Assembly: GCA_035544835.1 (NCBI GenBank)
Contig: DASZZV010000004.1
Coordinates: 1-9,942 of the forward strand
Source: DASZZV01 sp035544835
Lineage (GTDB): Bacteria > Acidobacteriota > Thermoanaerobaculia > Gp7-AA8
Direction: 5' to 3'
Length of the DNA: 9,942 nt
Part shown: positions 8,751 to 9,942 of the stretch, piece by piece
Numbering within the stretch: position 1 is the first letter of the stretch
Layout: the number at the start of each line of letters is the position of its first letter
Position numbers and translations under genes: made by a program
Notes under the pieces: model-generated
Seen by the model: only the letters and a program-made list of their open reading frames with translations
Told to the model about the DNA's origin: nothing
The model's database searches: none

Positions 8751-8834
8751 CTTCTGTGAGGGCGAAACAGATTTCACGCCCTTTTCGATTTGTTGTCTGA
8801 GGATGATTGTGATGTGTGTCGAGAGAAGGGGTCG

Positions 8835-8853
8835 GGTGAGCATCACGCTCACC
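8835..8853 (-). other. Hairpin just after the kdsB stop
   Basis: GGTGAGC pairs with GCTCACC (7 bp, 5-nt loop), beginning 5 nt after the kdsB stop codon. The place suits a terminator or an mRNA 3'-end stabiliser, but the following bases are C-rich rather than U-rich, so any termination would be weak or Rho-dependent. Confidence 0.4.
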
Positions 8854-8858
8854 AGCGC

Positions 8859-9599
8859 TTACCCCCGCGCAGCATCGCGCAATTCCTGTTCGATTCTGCT
8901 GACATCTTCTGGACGGTCGACACCGAGGTGCGGCTTTGCGGTATCGATTACATGGATTCTAAAACCGTTCTCGAGGAGTCGCAACTGTTCCAGTCGTTCC
9001 TCGAGCTCCAGCGGTGAAGGGGGGAGGGCAGAAAAGGCATTCAGTGCGGCGGATTGATAGCCGTAGACGCCGATGTGTCGCCGGGCCAGATGCCAGGAGT
9101 CGTGGGGAATGGGGGCACGGGAGAAATAGAGGGCGGTACCGTTCCGATCCCGGACGACCTTCACGACATCGCGGTTCCGGAACTCCTCCTCGCTGGAAAG
9201 GGGGCAGCTCAGCGTTACGACGTCGATAGGGAGCGACTGAAGAGCCGAGATCATGGCATCGACGCCGTCGACATCGATGAGAGGCTCATCGCCCTGTACG
9301 TTGATGATCTGAGTGAAGTTCAGGCCATCACGTTGCCGGATCTCGCTCATGGCCGCGGCAATGCGGTCCGTGCCACTCGGCAGCTCTGAGGCGGTCATGA
9401 CCACGGAACCGCCGAAGCCCCGAACGTGCGACGCGATCCGCTCGTCATCGGTAGCGACGTAGATGTGGGCGGCTTTACGACAACTTCTGACGCGGTCGTG
9501 CACGCGCTGAAGCAGGCTTATGCCGGCGATCTGGACCAGTGGCTTGCCGGGAAAGCGGCTTGAGCCGTACCGGGCCGGAATCACGATGACCGCCTGCAT
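8859..9599 (-). CDS. kdsB: CMP-Kdo synthetase (KdsB)
   Basis: 3-deoxy-manno-octulosonate cytidylyltransferase activates Kdo with CTP to give CMP-Kdo, the donor for the Kdo transferase of lipid A. The product has 246 residues, the family's usual size. It opens with the nucleotide-binding signature VIPARYGSSRFPGKPL (6-21). It then has YVATDDERI (47-55), ELPSGTDR (72-79), the metal-binding NVQGDEP (100-106, Asp104), YFSRAPIP (158-165), RHIGVYGY (174-181), LELEERLEQLR (197-207) and GVDRPEDV (226-233) near the C-terminus. The ATG at 9599 gives the standard start. No Shine-Dalgarno is visible and an A/T-rich -10-like block lies only about 10 nt upstream, so the mRNA may be nearly leaderless. It is divergent from the gene at 9652. 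pyrG follows after 265 bp. Confidence 0.97.
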   Translation of the reverse strand: MQAVIVIPARYGSSRFPGKPLVQIAGISLLQRVHDRVRSCRKAAHIYVATDDERIASHVRGFGGSVVMTASELPSGTDRIAAAMSEIRQRDGLNFTQIINVQGDEPLIDVDGVDAMISALQSLPIDVVTLSCPLSSEEEFRNRDVVKVVRDRNGTALYFSRAPIPHDSWHLARRHIGVYGYQSAALNAFSALPPSPLELEERLEQLRLLENGFRIHVIDTAKPHLGVDRPEDVSRIEQELRDAARG

Positions 9600-9609
9600 G
9601 CGGCACGAT

Positions 9610-9617
9610 TCTATAAT
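9610..9617. promoter_or_regulatory. Shared -10 region for the divergent genes
   Basis: TATAAT (9612-9617) is a perfect -10 on the plus strand. The overlapping minus-strand hexamer TATAGA (9615-9610) matches four of six. No good -35 is placed for either direction (plus-strand ATGACC at 9586-9591 would need a 20-nt spacer). The gap between the two start codons is only 52 nt, so both promoters, if real, must overlap. Confidence 0.4.
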
Positions 9618-9651
9618 CTGCTCCGCTGATGAATTGGAAAACCTTCTCCGG

Positions 9652-9942
9652 ATGAACGATTTGAACAGGAACTTCGTTCGCCGCTGGTCGCGCTACGTCG
9701 CCATCGTCGTCATTTCTTTCTCGGCCTGGGCTTACACGTTTCAGTTCTTCGAGCGGAAGTTCGGTCAGATCACCGGCTCCGCCGAATGGTTATGGCAGAA
9801 ACATCAGTTCAGCTCCGAGAAACCGGTGGTGTTCTTTGCCACGCGAGAGTTCGAAGTCCCTGCGGATCGGCAGTTCGTGAAGATCAAGGTCGCGGGCGAT
9901 CCGGAGTATGTCCTTTACTTCAACGGCGTCGAGGTTGGAGGA
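9652..9942 (+). CDS. Membrane-anchored protein of unknown function (partial)
   Basis: The first 97 codons of a gene cut by the window edge; the frame is open to the last base. The N-terminus is basic (NRNFVRRWSR), followed by one hydrophobic segment (about 15-33), so the rest is probably outside the cytoplasm or the segment is the first of several. Residues about 65-97 read VVFFATREFEVPADRQFVK and then YVLYFNGVEVGG. That pattern recalls the beta-sandwich domains at the front of some glycoside hydrolases (such as alpha-L-rhamnosidases). This is a resemblance only and I do not name the gene. The ATG at 9652 has no strong Shine-Dalgarno. An 8-codon frame (ATG 9629) ends with a TGA overlapping this ATG. 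Confidence 0.7.
   Translation, partial: MNDLNRNFVRRWSRYVAIVVISFSAWAYTFQFFERKFGQITGSAEWLWQKHQFSSEKPVVFFATREFEVPADRQFVKIKVAGDPEYVLYFNGVEVGG

Noticed and set aside
8760..8785. GGGCG/CGCCC hairpin followed by TTTT on the plus strand, as a terminator
   Set aside because: Short bulged stem with only four T, and no plus-strand gene upstream for it to serve.
8634..8852. 72-codon minus-strand frame between kdsB and pyrG
   Set aside because: No ribosome binding site, passes through hairpin repeats, and its product has no recognisable feature.

Overview
The window reads as an ordinary chromosomal stretch of a GC-rich, Gram-negative (diderm) bacterium. Two Kdo genes (kdsA, kdsB) imply a lipopolysaccharide outer membrane. 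A UbiB/ABC1-type protein, a metal-dependent type KdsA and abundant 'GTCATCCCGAGC...' and 'AGCCCCG.AGGGGC' palindromic repeats suggest a soil or sediment lineage of the Acidobacteriota kind. That placement is inference from memory, not a database match.

Layout. Positions 1-237 hold no gene I recognise. A complete tRNA-Arg(CCT) lies on the minus strand at 238-314. A hairpin-rich repeat (445-510) separates it from a minus-strand ubiB/aarF-family gene (517-2211). The 337-bp gap between ubiB and the divergent metK (2549-3724, plus) is dominated by a long inverted repeat with 72-nt arms (2259-2444), followed by a metK promoter candidate and a strong ribosome binding site. metK ends in a clear intrinsic terminator (3753-3789). 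The 454-bp gap beyond it, between convergent genes, is a mosaic of palindromic repeats (3812-4165).

From 4179 to 9599 four genes run on the minus strand in transcriptional order kdsB, pyrG, kdsA and a polytopic ArnT/PMT-like glycosyltransferase. pyrG and kdsA overlap by ATGA and kdsA is 15 nt from the glycosyltransferase gene, so these three form a tight operon. kdsB lies 265 bp upstream and may or may not share the transcript. The logic is coherent: KdsA makes Kdo-8-phosphate, PyrG makes CTP, KdsB uses CTP to make CMP-Kdo, and the glycosyltransferase probably decorates lipid A, core or another envelope glycan. At the right edge a divergent plus-strand gene (9652 to beyond the window) encodes a membrane-anchored protein I cannot name.

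I see no defence system, prophage, insertion sequence or CRISPR array. The points worth a second look are non-coding: the long inverted repeat in the ubiB/metK divergent region, the composite repeat cluster after metK, a possible H-type pseudoknot in the pyrG leader, and the compact kdsB/9652 divergent control region.
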